This document shows positions 8,001 through 13,132 of a stretch of 13,132 nucleotides of DNA, in pieces. Position numbers and translations under genes: made by a program. The stretch is taken from contig CAKRHL010000049.1 in assembly GCA_934338765.1 (NCBI GenBank), positions 1 to 13,132 on the forward strand, in the 5' to 3' direction. Positions within the stretch are counted from its first letter, which is position 1, and every line of letters begins with the position of its first letter. Under the pieces are notes generated by a model. That model was given only the letters and a program-made list of their open reading frames with translations. It did no database searches and was not told where the DNA came from. Source of the stretch: an uncultured Lachnospiraceae bacterium (lineage in GTDB: Bacteria > Bacillota > Clostridia > Lachnospirales > Lachnospiraceae).

Positions 8001-8613
8001 TGGTGGTCTCGACCACGTACTTGCATCCGGTGAGAATGTCAATGTAATGGTATTCGATACAGAGATGTATTCTAATACAGGTGGACAGGCATCTAAGGCT
8101 TCCAACATCGGTGAGGTTTGTCAGTTCGCTGCTGCCGGTAAGGAGATTGGTAAGAAGTCTCTGGCAGAGATCGCTATGAGCTATGGTTACGTATATGTAG
8201 CACAGATTGCTCTTGGCGCAAATCCTGCACAGGCTGTTAAGGCAATCGCTGAGGCTGAGGCATACAACGGACCATCCCTGATCATCGGTTATGCTCCATG
8301 CGAGCTTCACGGAATCGCTAAGGGTGGTATGAACCACTGCCAGGATGAGATGAAGAAGGCTGTTAAGGCTGGTTACTGGAATCTCTTCTCATTCAACCCT
8401 GCTCTTAAGGCAGAGGGCAAGAATCCATTCAGCTTCACATCTGAGAAGGGTGTAAACTTCGATGATTATCAGGCATTCCTGAACAACGAGGCTCGTTACA
8501 CTCGTCTGATCAAGCCATTCCCAGAGAGAGCTGAGAGACTGTTCAAGGAGTCTGAGGATGCTGCAAAGGCTCGTTATGAGCATCTGCAGAAGCTGGTAGA
8601 GCTTTACAAATAA
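5059..8613 (+). CDS. nifJ: Pyruvate:ferredoxin (flavodoxin) oxidoreductase
   Basis: Cytoplasmic enzyme converting pyruvate and CoA to acetyl-CoA and CO2 while reducing ferredoxin or flavodoxin, the main pyruvate exit in fermenting anaerobes. The 1184-residue chain is the complete single-polypeptide form. Domain order from the N-terminus: pyrimidine-binding domain (YPITPSSPM with T31, E64, R114, at the same numbers as I recall for the Desulfovibrio africanus enzyme), transketolase C-like domain (about 260-400), gamma domain (about 415-625), a two-cluster ferredoxin domain (C697, C700, C703, C707 and C752, C755, C758, C762), and the TPP-binding domain. The latter has the proximal 4Fe-4S ligands C820, C823, C848 and C1081, the G972-D973-G974 TPP motif and N1006 in YSNTGGQ. 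Arginine is almost always CGT and other codons are similarly restricted, unlike the neighbours, a mark of very high expression. It has its own promoter and terminator. Confidence 0.98.
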   Translation: MARAKQSMDGNTAAAHVAYAYTEVAGIYPITPSSPMADSVDQWSAAGQKNIFGNTVKVVEMESEAGAAGTVHGSLAAGALTTTFTASQGLLLMIPNMYKIAGEQLPCVFDVSARTVSTHALNIFGDHSDVYACRQTGFAMLAETNPQEVMDLSPVAHLASLEGKVPFINFFDGFRTSHEIQKIEKWDYEDLKEMCPMDAVEEFRAHALNPEHPAARGSHENGDVFFQHREACNKAYDELPAVVEKYMGKINEKLGTDYGLFNYYGAPDADRVIIAMGSICDVAEEVIDYLTKAGEKVGLIKVRLYRPWSAEALLKVIPKTAKKIAVLDRTKEPGSLGDPLFLDVAATLREAGMNDVVLTGGRYGLGSKDTPPSSVFAVYTELKKDAPKPRFTIGIVDDVTNLSLPEVKPAPITSAPGTKECKFWGLGGDGTVGANKNSTKIIGDHTDKYIQAYFQYDSKKTGGVTISHLRFGDNPIKSPYYINQADFVACHNPAYVIQGMKMVQDVKPGGVFMINCQWSDEELDKHLNAEAKKYIADNNIQLYTINAIDKAIEIGMGKRTNTILQSAFFKLADVMPIDDAVEFMKQAAKKSYSKKGDAVVEMNYKAIDAGLDAVHKVEIPDSWKNPAPDAPAKDLEGRPEVVKLVKNLLEPISKMDGDSLPVSAFVENPDGQFETGASAYEKRGTAVTVPVWDPNTCIQCNNCAFVCSHATIRPFLLTEDEVKAAPEQIKLSDTKPKAGEYKFVMSVSPLDCMGCGECITVCPKAADGAIKMVPQESQADQQPVFDYLVANVGKKDSGFADTTPKGSQFNQPLLEFSGSCAGCAETSYARLVTQLFGEQMYISNATGCSSIWGNPAATSPYTVNKDSKKGPAWSNSLFEDNAEHGLGMYVGQKYLRDQAIETLKEIAASDEASADVKAAIDKYLETKDDTKANVEPTKALIAELEKCGCEKSKAVLAKKDYLSKKSVWIFGGDGWAYDIGFGGLDHVLASGENVNVMVFDTEMYSNTGGQASKASNIGEVCQFAAAGKEIGKKSLAEIAMSYGYVYVAQIALGANPAQAVKAIAEAEAYNGPSLIIGYAPCELHGIAKGGMNHCQDEMKKAVKAGYWNLFSFNPALKAEGKNPFSFTSEKGVNFDDYQAFLNNEARYTRLIKPFPERAERLFKESEDAAKARYEHLQKLVELYK

Positions 8614-8670
8614 TTCTATCGGATCAGACTTGTCGGATTGACAGGATTTTGATGCAATAAGTAACTACGA

Positions 8671-8707
8671 GGAGGTTGTTGCAATTATGCAGCAGCCTCC
8701 TTTTTTT
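8671..8707 (+). terminator. Intrinsic terminator of nifJ
   Basis: A 12-bp stem (8671-8682 with 8689-8700; GGAGGTTGTTGC against GCAGCAGCCTCC, two G-U pairs) encloses the loop AATTAT and is followed by seven Ts (8701-8707). The remaining gap to the next gene (8708-8809) shows no clear promoter. Confidence 0.95.
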
Positions 8708-8809
8708 CAGTGTATAGAAAAATCCTCGCAACATAGTGAAATTAAGTGGCAAACGTTGTTTTTGCTACGGACAGAAAAATTTCGATGATTTAGGAATGGA
8801 GAACACAAT

Positions 8810-9301
8810 ATGTGGGAAAATAATATATTAATAACAGAGATGATGAAGTATTATACCGGAGATCCCAAAAGGATCCAGCATTTTATCAAGGTATATCAAT
8901 TTGCAAAGATGATCGGGGAAATGGAGGGGCTGTCGGAGGAGCTGCAGCACATTTTGGAAACAGCCGCGATCGTCCACGATATTGGGATCAAGCCGGCAGA
9001 AGAAAAATACGGAAGTTGCGGTGGAAAGCTTCAGGAGCAGGAAGGGCCGGCAGTGGCAGAAGAAATGCTGCAAAGACTTGGTTACGGGCCGGAGGTGATC
9101 CACAGGGTGTGTTATCTGGTGGGACATCATCATACCTATGATCAGATCGATGGCAGCGATTACCGGATACTGGTGGAGGCTGATTTTCTTGTCAATCTCT
9201 ATGAGGACGGTGTATCAAAGGATGCCGTAAAGAACGCATACGACAAAATCTTCCGGACAGAGACCGGACGCAGAATGTGTTCCCTCATGTTTTCTGTATA
9301 A
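8810..9301 (+). CDS. Small HD-domain phosphohydrolase-like protein
   Basis: Cytoplasmic 163-residue protein consisting of little more than one HD domain. Metal ligands are visible in the usual order: H24, the H56-D57 pair in IVHDIG, histidines at 106-108 (GHHHTYD), and D125 in ILVEADFLVN. The family hydrolyses phosphate esters such as nucleotides or signalling molecules, but there is no GYP signature, no RelA/SpoT domain and no other partner domain, so the substrate cannot be named. GGAG at 8798-8801 supports the ATG at 8810. It stands alone between the nifJ terminator and the aspartate kinase promoter; a weak ACCG/CGGT hairpin with TTTT just after the stop (about 9305-9322) is too short to call a terminator. 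Confidence 0.88.
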   Translation: MWENNILITEMMKYYTGDPKRIQHFIKVYQFAKMIGEMEGLSEELQHILETAAIVHDIGIKPAEEKYGSCGGKLQEQEGPAVAEEMLQRLGYGPEVIHRVCYLVGHHHTYDQIDGSDYRILVEADFLVNLYEDGVSKDAVKNAYDKIFRTETGRRMCSLMFSV

Positions 9302-9376
9302 ATACCACCGAAGAGCCGGTTTTATTCAAATTATCTTGTCACATACGCTGAAAATAAACAAAATCAGGAAAATGGG

Positions 9377-9405
9377 TTTTCAAATGTGTAATTTTGTGAT
9401 AAATT
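9377..9405 (+). promoter_or_regulatory. Candidate promoter of the aspartate kinase-thioredoxin unit
   Basis: TTTTCA (9377-9382) and TAAATT (9400-9405) are 17 bases apart with TGA before the -10 box. The -35 match is moderate (4 of 6). The start would be near 9412, leaving a leader of about 100 bases that contains the repeats described separately. No lysine riboswitch or T-box signature was recognised in the 210-base gap. Confidence 0.5.
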
Positions 9406-9431
9406 GATTGTCGGAGCATTATCGAAAGATA

Positions 9432-9482
9432 ACAGACAGATTTTGTCAGACAGGTTATTATGATTGGTCTGACAGACAGATT
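9432..9482 (+). repeat. Direct and inverted repeats in the aspartate kinase leader
   Basis: ACAGACAGATT occurs twice, at 9432-9442 and 9472-9482, exactly 40 bases apart. Between and overlapping them, TGTCAGAC (9444-9451) is mirrored perfectly by GTCTGACA (9467-9474) across 15 bases. The arrangement could be paired regulator sites or a leader hairpin; no known consensus was recognised. The sequence ends 15 bases before the AAAGGAG ribosome binding site (9497-9503). Confidence 0.55.
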
Positions 9483-9511
9483 ACGAGATTGAGAATAAAG
9501 GAGTCAGAAAA

Positions 9512-10831
9512 ATGATTAAGGTAGTAAAGTTTGGTGGAAGCTCTCTGGCAAGTGCATCACAGTTTTCAAAGGTAGGCAAGATCATTAATGCAGATCCGGA
9601 GAGAAAGTTTGTTGTTCCAAGTGCACCGGGAAAACGGAATGACAAGGATACCAAGGTTACGGATATGCTGTATGCCTGCTATGCACTGGCGAAGGAGGAC
9701 AAGAGCTTCAGTAGTGCATTAAAGAAGATCAAGGAGCGTTACGAGTCTATTATCAACGGTCTTCATATGAAACTTTCGCTGGATGATGAGTTTAAGACCA
9801 TCGAGAAGAATTTCTCGGAAAAAGCCGGCGAGGATTATGCAGCATCCCGTGGAGAGTACCTTAATGGTATTATCATGGCGAATTATTTAGGATATGAATT
9901 TGTAGATCCGGCAGATGCGATCCGATTTGACGAGGATGGCAGCTTTATGCCGGAGGAGACAGATAAACTGCTTAAGAAGCGGCTGAAAGGCGTGGAGAGA
10001 GCTGTTGTTCCGGGATTTTACGGAGCAAAGGCAGATGGCACCATCAAGACATTCTCCAGAGGCGGTTCTGATATTACAGGGTCTATCGTATCCCGGGCAG
10101 TGCATGCCACAAGCTATGAGAACTGGACTGATGTTTCCGGTTTCCTGATCGCAGATCCACGTATTATTGATAATCCGGAGCCGATCAAGATCATCACATA
10201 CCGTGAGCTTCGCGAGCTTTCCTATATGGGTGCAAGTGTACTTCATGAGGATGCCGTATTCCCTGTCCGTCAGGCTGGTATCCCGATCAATATCAGAAAT
10301 ACAAATGCACCGGAGGATGAGGGAACATGGATCGTAGAGAGTACATGTCATCATTCGGCATATACTATTACCGGTATTGCAGGTAAGAAGGGATTCGTTG
10401 CAGTCAATGTAGAGAAGGATATGATGAACTCCGAGGTGGGCTTTGGCCGCAAGGTACTGACTGCTTTTGAGGAGAATGGCATTAACTTTGAGCATATGCC
10501 ATCAGGTATTGATACCATGACAGTATTTGTCCATGAGCCGGAGTTTGAGCAGAAGGAGCAGAAGGTAATTTCAGCGATTCATCGTCTGGCACATCCTGAT
10601 ACCATTGATCTGGAAGCAGATCTGGCACTGATCGCGGTAGTAGGACGCGGCATGAAGTCCAACCGTGGTACAGCAGGACGCATTTTCTCTGCACTGGCAC
10701 ATGCCAATATCAACGTAAAGATGATCGATCAGGGATCTTCTGAGTTAAATATTATCATCGGTGTCAGCAACGAGGACTTCGATGATGCCATCAAGGCAAT
10801 TTATGATATTTTTGTAACAACACAACTGTAA
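9512..10831 (+). CDS. Aspartate kinase with two ACT domains (YclM-like)
   Basis: Phosphorylates L-aspartate with ATP, the first committed step to lysine/diaminopimelate, threonine and methionine. The 439-residue protein has the amino acid kinase domain (about 1-290) with KFGGSS at 6-11, VVPSAPGKR near 34-42, R183-G184-G185-S186-D187, and ITYRELRELSYMGASVLHED. Two ACT regulatory domains follow (about 300-437), with FGRKVLTAFEENGINFEHM in the first and AHANINVKMIDQGSSELNI in the second. The SAPGKR form and the length match the B. subtilis YclM (aspartokinase III) branch from memory, not the short LysC/DapG branch, so feedback by lysine and threonine is likely but unproven. AAAGGAG at 9497-9503 precedes the ATG by 8 bases. 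The thioredoxin gene begins 36 bases after the stop with no terminator between, suggesting cotranscription. Confidence 0.96.
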   Translation: MIKVVKFGGSSLASASQFSKVGKIINADPERKFVVPSAPGKRNDKDTKVTDMLYACYALAKEDKSFSSALKKIKERYESIINGLHMKLSLDDEFKTIEKNFSEKAGEDYAASRGEYLNGIIMANYLGYEFVDPADAIRFDEDGSFMPEETDKLLKKRLKGVERAVVPGFYGAKADGTIKTFSRGGSDITGSIVSRAVHATSYENWTDVSGFLIADPRIIDNPEPIKIITYRELRELSYMGASVLHEDAVFPVRQAGIPINIRNTNAPEDEGTWIVESTCHHSAYTITGIAGKKGFVAVNVEKDMMNSEVGFGRKVLTAFEENGINFEHMPSGIDTMTVFVHEPEFEQKEQKVISAIHRLAHPDTIDLEADLALIAVVGRGMKSNRGTAGRIFSALAHANINVKMIDQGSSELNIIIGVSNEDFDDAIKAIYDIFVTTQL

Positions 10832-10867
10832 AAAGACAATCCAATCATAAACGAGAGGAGGATTATT

Positions 10868-11179
10868 ATGGCAGTCGTTCATGTAACAACAGATAATTTT
10901 GAACAGGAAGTAATACAGTCAGATAAGCCGGTGCTTATTGATTTCTGGGCAGGCTGGTGTGGTCCGTGTATGATGCTTGGTCCGGTAGTTGAGGAGCTGG
11001 CGGAAGAGGTTACGGATGTAAAGATCTGTAAAGTCAATGTAGATGAGCAGATGGATCTTGCGCAGCAGTTTAAGGTGGTTAGTATTCCGATGCTGATCCT
11101 CATCAAGAATGGTCAGGTTGTGGCAAAGGATATCGGAGTCAAGAGCAAAGAAGAGCTTTTGGAGTTTATGCATCAGTAA
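10868..11179 (+). CDS. trxA: Thioredoxin
   Basis: Small cytoplasmic disulfide reductase of 103 residues, the usual length for the family. It shows the WCGPC active site (W30, C31, C34), the buried aspartate D25 in LIDFWA, the cis-proline P74 in VSIPM, and the KNG turn followed by a short C-terminal helix. The residue after C34 is Met where many thioredoxins have Lys or Arg. One extra cysteine, C54, lies in the third strand. GGAGG at 10857-10861 is 6 bases before the ATG. It is reduced by thioredoxin reductase, whose gene follows about 180 bases later but behind a strong terminator, so the two are probably transcribed separately. Location right after aspartate kinase suggests a shared mRNA. 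Confidence 0.96.
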   Translation: MAVVHVTTDNFEQEVIQSDKPVLIDFWAGWCGPCMMLGPVVEELAEEVTDVKICKVNVDEQMDLAQQFKVVSIPMLILIKNGQVVAKDIGVKSKEELLEFMHQ

Positions 11180-11242
11180 AGGGCTTGAAAAAGCGTTGCA
11201 TTTTCTGAGTGAAAATTGTCAATGATAACAGAGTGAAGATAC

Positions 11243-11275
11243 AGAAAGCAGGCAGATATGCCTGCTTTCTTGCTA
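11243..11275 (+). terminator. Intrinsic terminator after thioredoxin
   Basis: A perfect 12-bp stem, AGAAAGCAGGCA (11243-11254) with TGCCTGCTTTCT (11259-11270), encloses the loop GATA. The T-rich part (TTTCTTG) begins inside the 3' arm. It should end the aspartate kinase-thioredoxin transcript and separates it from trxB. Confidence 0.8.
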
Positions 11276-11276
11276 A

Positions 11277-11312
11277 TCGGTCAGGCGGAGAAACTCGGTC
11301 AAGTAGAGAAAA
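11277..11312 (+). repeat. Imperfect 18-base tandem repeat upstream of trxB
   Basis: Two adjoining units (11277-11294 and 11295-11312) share TCGGTCA at the start and GAGAAA near the end, 13 of 18 or slightly better overall. They lie 47 bases ahead of the trxB start, in the only place its promoter or regulator sites could be. No clear -35/-10 pair was found here. Confidence 0.35.
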
Positions 11313-11348
11313 TCAATTTAAGACAGGAATTTAAAAATATCCTGATAC

Positions 11349-11355
11349 AGGAGGG
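11349..11355 (+). promoter_or_regulatory. Closely spaced ribosome binding site of trxB
   Basis: AGGAGGG ends only 3 bases before the ATG at 11359, or 4 bases counting just GGAGG. This is tighter than for the other genes here. No alternative start fits the intact FAD-binding motif better. Confidence 0.6.
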
Positions 11356-11358
11356 CTT

Positions 11359-12396
11359 ATGGCAGACAAAATATATGATGTTGTGATCGTAGGTGCAGGA
11401 ACGGCGGGGTTATCCGCAGCTATTTATGCATTGCGGGCAGGCAAGAGCGTACTGGTACTGGAGGAGAAAATGTATGGCGGCCAGATCGTGGTGACACCGG
11501 AGATTGAAAATTATCCCGGCATTGCCAAAATATCCGGTTTTGAATTTGCACAGGGGCTGTATCAGCAGGCAAAGAATCTGGGAATGGAATATCAGACCGG
11601 CAGAGTGTTGAAGATACTGAAAAACGGGAAAATCTACAGTGATCAGGATCTGGAAGCGGCAGAATGGAAAGAGGAAGAGGCAGCGGATGAGGACAGAGAA
11701 CAGAAATCCGGTGACGGAAAGGATTTCTGCAGACAGGTCTTTCAGATCCGTGCAGAAAAAGGAGATAAACAGGAGAATTATCAGGCACAGAGTGTGATAC
11801 TGGCAACAGGTGCGAAAAACCGTCCTCTGGGACTAAAGGAGGAGCAGGAAATGGTGGGACATGGGATATCTTATTGTGCTACCTGTGACGGTATGTTTTT
11901 CAGAGGAAAACCGGTAGCAGTGGCAGGAGGCGGCAATACCGCTCTGGAGGATGCGTTGTTTTTATCACAGTATTGTGAAAAGGTATACCTGATCCACAGA
12001 CGGGAGGAATTTCGCGGCGAGCCGGAAAAACTAAAAAAACTGGAGCAGAAGGAAAACGTAGAGATTCTTCGTTCCTGTACGGTGACAGATCTGGATAAAG
12101 ATCAGGATGGAAATTTGAAGCAGCTGCATGTATGGAATAAAAAACAGGGGAAGGAACAGAGGATTTCTGTGGCAGGGCTTTTTGTGGCAGTGGGGCAGAT
12201 GCCGGACAATCAGGAATTTGCAGAGCTGGCATCACTGGATGAACAGGGATATATCCATGCCGGAGAGGACTGCAGGACCGGTACGGAAGGCCTGTTTGTG
12301 GCTGGTGACTGCCGGACCAAGACAGTACGCCAGCTGACCACGGCAGCAGCGGATGGTGCAGTAGCCGCATTGGCAGCATGTGAATATCTGGGATGA
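11359..12396 (+). CDS. trxB: Thioredoxin reductase (NADPH)
   Basis: FAD-dependent cytoplasmic enzyme passing electrons from NADPH to thioredoxin. At 345 residues it is about 30-40 longer than most bacterial TrxB proteins. Visible in order: the FAD-binding GAGTAGLSAA near residues 12-21, GGQIVVTPEIENYPG, the ILATGAK strand, the redox-active C173-A-T-C176, the NADPH-binding G190-G-G-N-T194, H213-R214-R215 which favours NADPH over NADH, and a closing FAD motif GLFVAGDCRTKTVRQLTTAAADG. The extra length is an acidic, polar stretch at about residues 92-126 (KEEEAADEDRE) inside the first FAD domain before the ILATG strand; it probably forms a surface loop. Its presumed substrate gene, trxA, is upstream behind a terminator. 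Confidence 0.96.
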   Translation: MADKIYDVVIVGAGTAGLSAAIYALRAGKSVLVLEEKMYGGQIVVTPEIENYPGIAKISGFEFAQGLYQQAKNLGMEYQTGRVLKILKNGKIYSDQDLEAAEWKEEEAADEDREQKSGDGKDFCRQVFQIRAEKGDKQENYQAQSVILATGAKNRPLGLKEEQEMVGHGISYCATCDGMFFRGKPVAVAGGGNTALEDALFLSQYCEKVYLIHRREEFRGEPEKLKKLEQKENVEILRSCTVTDLDKDQDGNLKQLHVWNKKQGKEQRISVAGLFVAVGQMPDNQEFAELASLDEQGYIHAGEDCRTGTEGLFVAGDCRTKTVRQLTTAAADGAVAALAACEYLG

Positions 12397-12413
12397 TGGA
12401 AGATATTAAAAAT

Positions 12414-12454
12414 TAAGTGATATCGCTCCGACTTTGCTTCCGGCGTTTTCACAG
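12414..12454 (+). other. Possible interspersed repeat between trxB and the AraC gene
   Basis: The 71-base gap between the two convergent genes contains GATATCGCTCCGACTTTGCT followed by TCCGGCGTTTTC. Read on the - strand, GCCGGAAGCAAAGTCGGAGC leads into GATATC. I recall similar strings at gene ends in Lachnospiraceae, but this is memory only. No strong terminator hairpin was found in the gap for either gene. Confidence 0.25.
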
Positions 12455-12467
12455 TGGGCAGACCTCC

Positions 12468-13132
12468 TTATGCTTCCTGAGTGTGTTCATTCCGGTATTT
12501 CAGAGGCGGCATTCCCATGAACTGCTTAAACTTACCGGAAAAATAATTGCCGTCAGGGTAGCCGCTTCGGATGGCAATTTCCGTCACCGGCAGATCGGTG
12601 CTGCGAAGAAGCCTTGCGGCAGAGCGGATGCGCAGGGTATGGAGATATTTCAGGGGACTGGTGCCGTAAATGTCGTGGAATACCCGGCGAAAATGGCGGG
12701 AGGACATACCGGACATAGAAGCCAGATCCTCAATGGAGATATCTTCGCGGAAGTGGTACTCCATATAAGCAGCCGTATTGGCAAGGGACACGGTATTGTC
12801 GTTTGGTTCCCGGCGGTCGTCTCCGGCAATTCGTGCCAGAGAGGTGATCATCTGCAGGAAAAGACCGCTTGTCATACTCTGGAAACCGGCAGTGTGTGAG
12901 ATATATTCGTGATGGATCCGGGTGATCAGGCAGTCAAATTCCTCGAAGCGTTCCGGGGAGAGGCGGAGACGTGACTGGAAGCCGTTCTGCTGCGTCAGTG
13001 CTGGTTCGATCACGAACAGGGAATGATAACCGGGCAGAGATTTGATATCTCCGAAATCCCGCAGAAAATAGTCCGGCTGAAACATAATATTGCAGATCCG
13101 GAAATGATGCGGATCCGTATAACCGTGGGATG
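12468..13132 (-). CDS. AraC-family transcriptional regulator (5' end missing)
   Basis: DNA-binding regulator whose C-terminal AraC domain is complete. It has two helix-turn-helix units: ISIEDLASMSGMSSRHFRRV, then LPVTEIAIRSGYPDGNYFSG followed by KFKQFMGMPPLKYR. The preceding part (LFVIEPALTQQ and following) fits the end of a cupin-type ligand-sensing domain and the linker. A Met codon lies at 13085, but the frame stays open to the window edge and encodes plausible family sequence (HHFRICNIMFQPDYF), so the true start is outside the window. The stop is TAA, read from 12470 to 12468. It converges on trxB, so its regulated genes probably lie beyond the right edge; AraC proteins of this type often control sugar-use genes next door. 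Confidence 0.92.
   Translation of the reverse strand, partial: SHGYTDPHHFRICNIMFQPDYFLRDFGDIKSLPGYHSLFVIEPALTQQNGFQSRLRLSPERFEEFDCLITRIHHEYISHTAGFQSMTSGLFLQMITSLARIAGDDRREPNDNTVSLANTAAYMEYHFREDISIEDLASMSGMSSRHFRRVFHDIYGTSPLKYLHTLRIRSAARLLRSTDLPVTEIAIRSGYPDGNYFSGKFKQFMGMPPLKYRNEHTQEA

Noticed and set aside
7684..8337. Long open frame on the - strand inside nifJ
   Set aside because: It results from the strongly biased codons of nifJ on the other strand. Its translation is Cys/Leu-rich without domains, and it has no start signals of its own.
9304..9323. Terminator just after the HD-domain gene
   Set aside because: Only a four-pair ACCG/CGGT stem precedes the TTTT.
9302..9511. Lysine riboswitch or T-box upstream of aspartate kinase
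   Set aside because: Position and length would fit, but I see no conserved core, no T-box sequence and no terminator/antiterminator pair. A covariance model search would settle it.
12421..12457. Bidirectional terminator between trxB and the AraC gene
   Set aside because: CGC and GCG around 12425-12444 give only about four pairs before TTTT, too weak to support.
12417..12899. Open frame on the + strand across the AraC gene
   Set aside because: The - strand reading gives two clear helix-turn-helix units, while the + strand reading has no recognisable motif.

Overview
The window reads as an ordinary chromosomal stretch of a low-to-moderate GC anaerobic Firmicute, most likely a gut Lachnospiraceae relative (inference). 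The basis is strong AGGAGG-type ribosome binding sites, TTG starts, a single-chain pyruvate:ferredoxin oxidoreductase, an aspartate kinase of the B. subtilis YclM type, and Gram-positive terminators. No tRNA, rRNA, CRISPR array, transposase or phage gene was seen. Ten protein genes are present, nine on the + strand and one on the - strand; the first and last run off the window.

Layout. 1-1560 is the 3' part of a membrane-bound CHASE-GGDEF-PAS diguanylate cyclase. 1690-2370 is a cyclophilin-type peptidyl-prolyl isomerase lipoprotein with its own promoter. 2371-2602 holds a large imperfect hairpin, a perfect -10 box and two short palindromes. 2603-4138 is an exported M14 zinc carboxypeptidase with a fibronectin-like domain. 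4205-4873 follows closely and encodes an unusual LytTR DNA-binding domain fused to an FHA phosphothreonine-recognition domain. 5059-8613 is pyruvate:ferredoxin oxidoreductase (nifJ) behind a strong extended -10 promoter, ending in a textbook terminator. 8810-9301 is a small HD-domain phosphohydrolase. 9512-10831 (aspartate kinase) and 10868-11179 (thioredoxin) look like one transcription unit closed by a perfect 12-bp terminator hairpin. 11359-12396 is thioredoxin reductase with an acidic insertion. An AraC-family regulator (12468-13132, - strand) converges on it.

How the genes fit together. The left part is envelope and signalling: a c-di-GMP synthase, an extracytoplasmic foldase, a secreted peptidase and a LytTR-FHA protein that could link Ser/Thr kinase signalling to transcription. 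The right part is central and redox metabolism: pyruvate oxidation to acetyl-CoA and reduced ferredoxin, entry to the aspartate amino-acid family, and a thioredoxin/thioredoxin reductase pair split over two units. The most noteworthy items are the LytTR-FHA fusion, the compound palindromic leader of the peptidase gene, the paired repeats in the aspartate kinase leader, and a possible interspersed repeat between trxB and the AraC gene. I found no convincing new multi-gene system.
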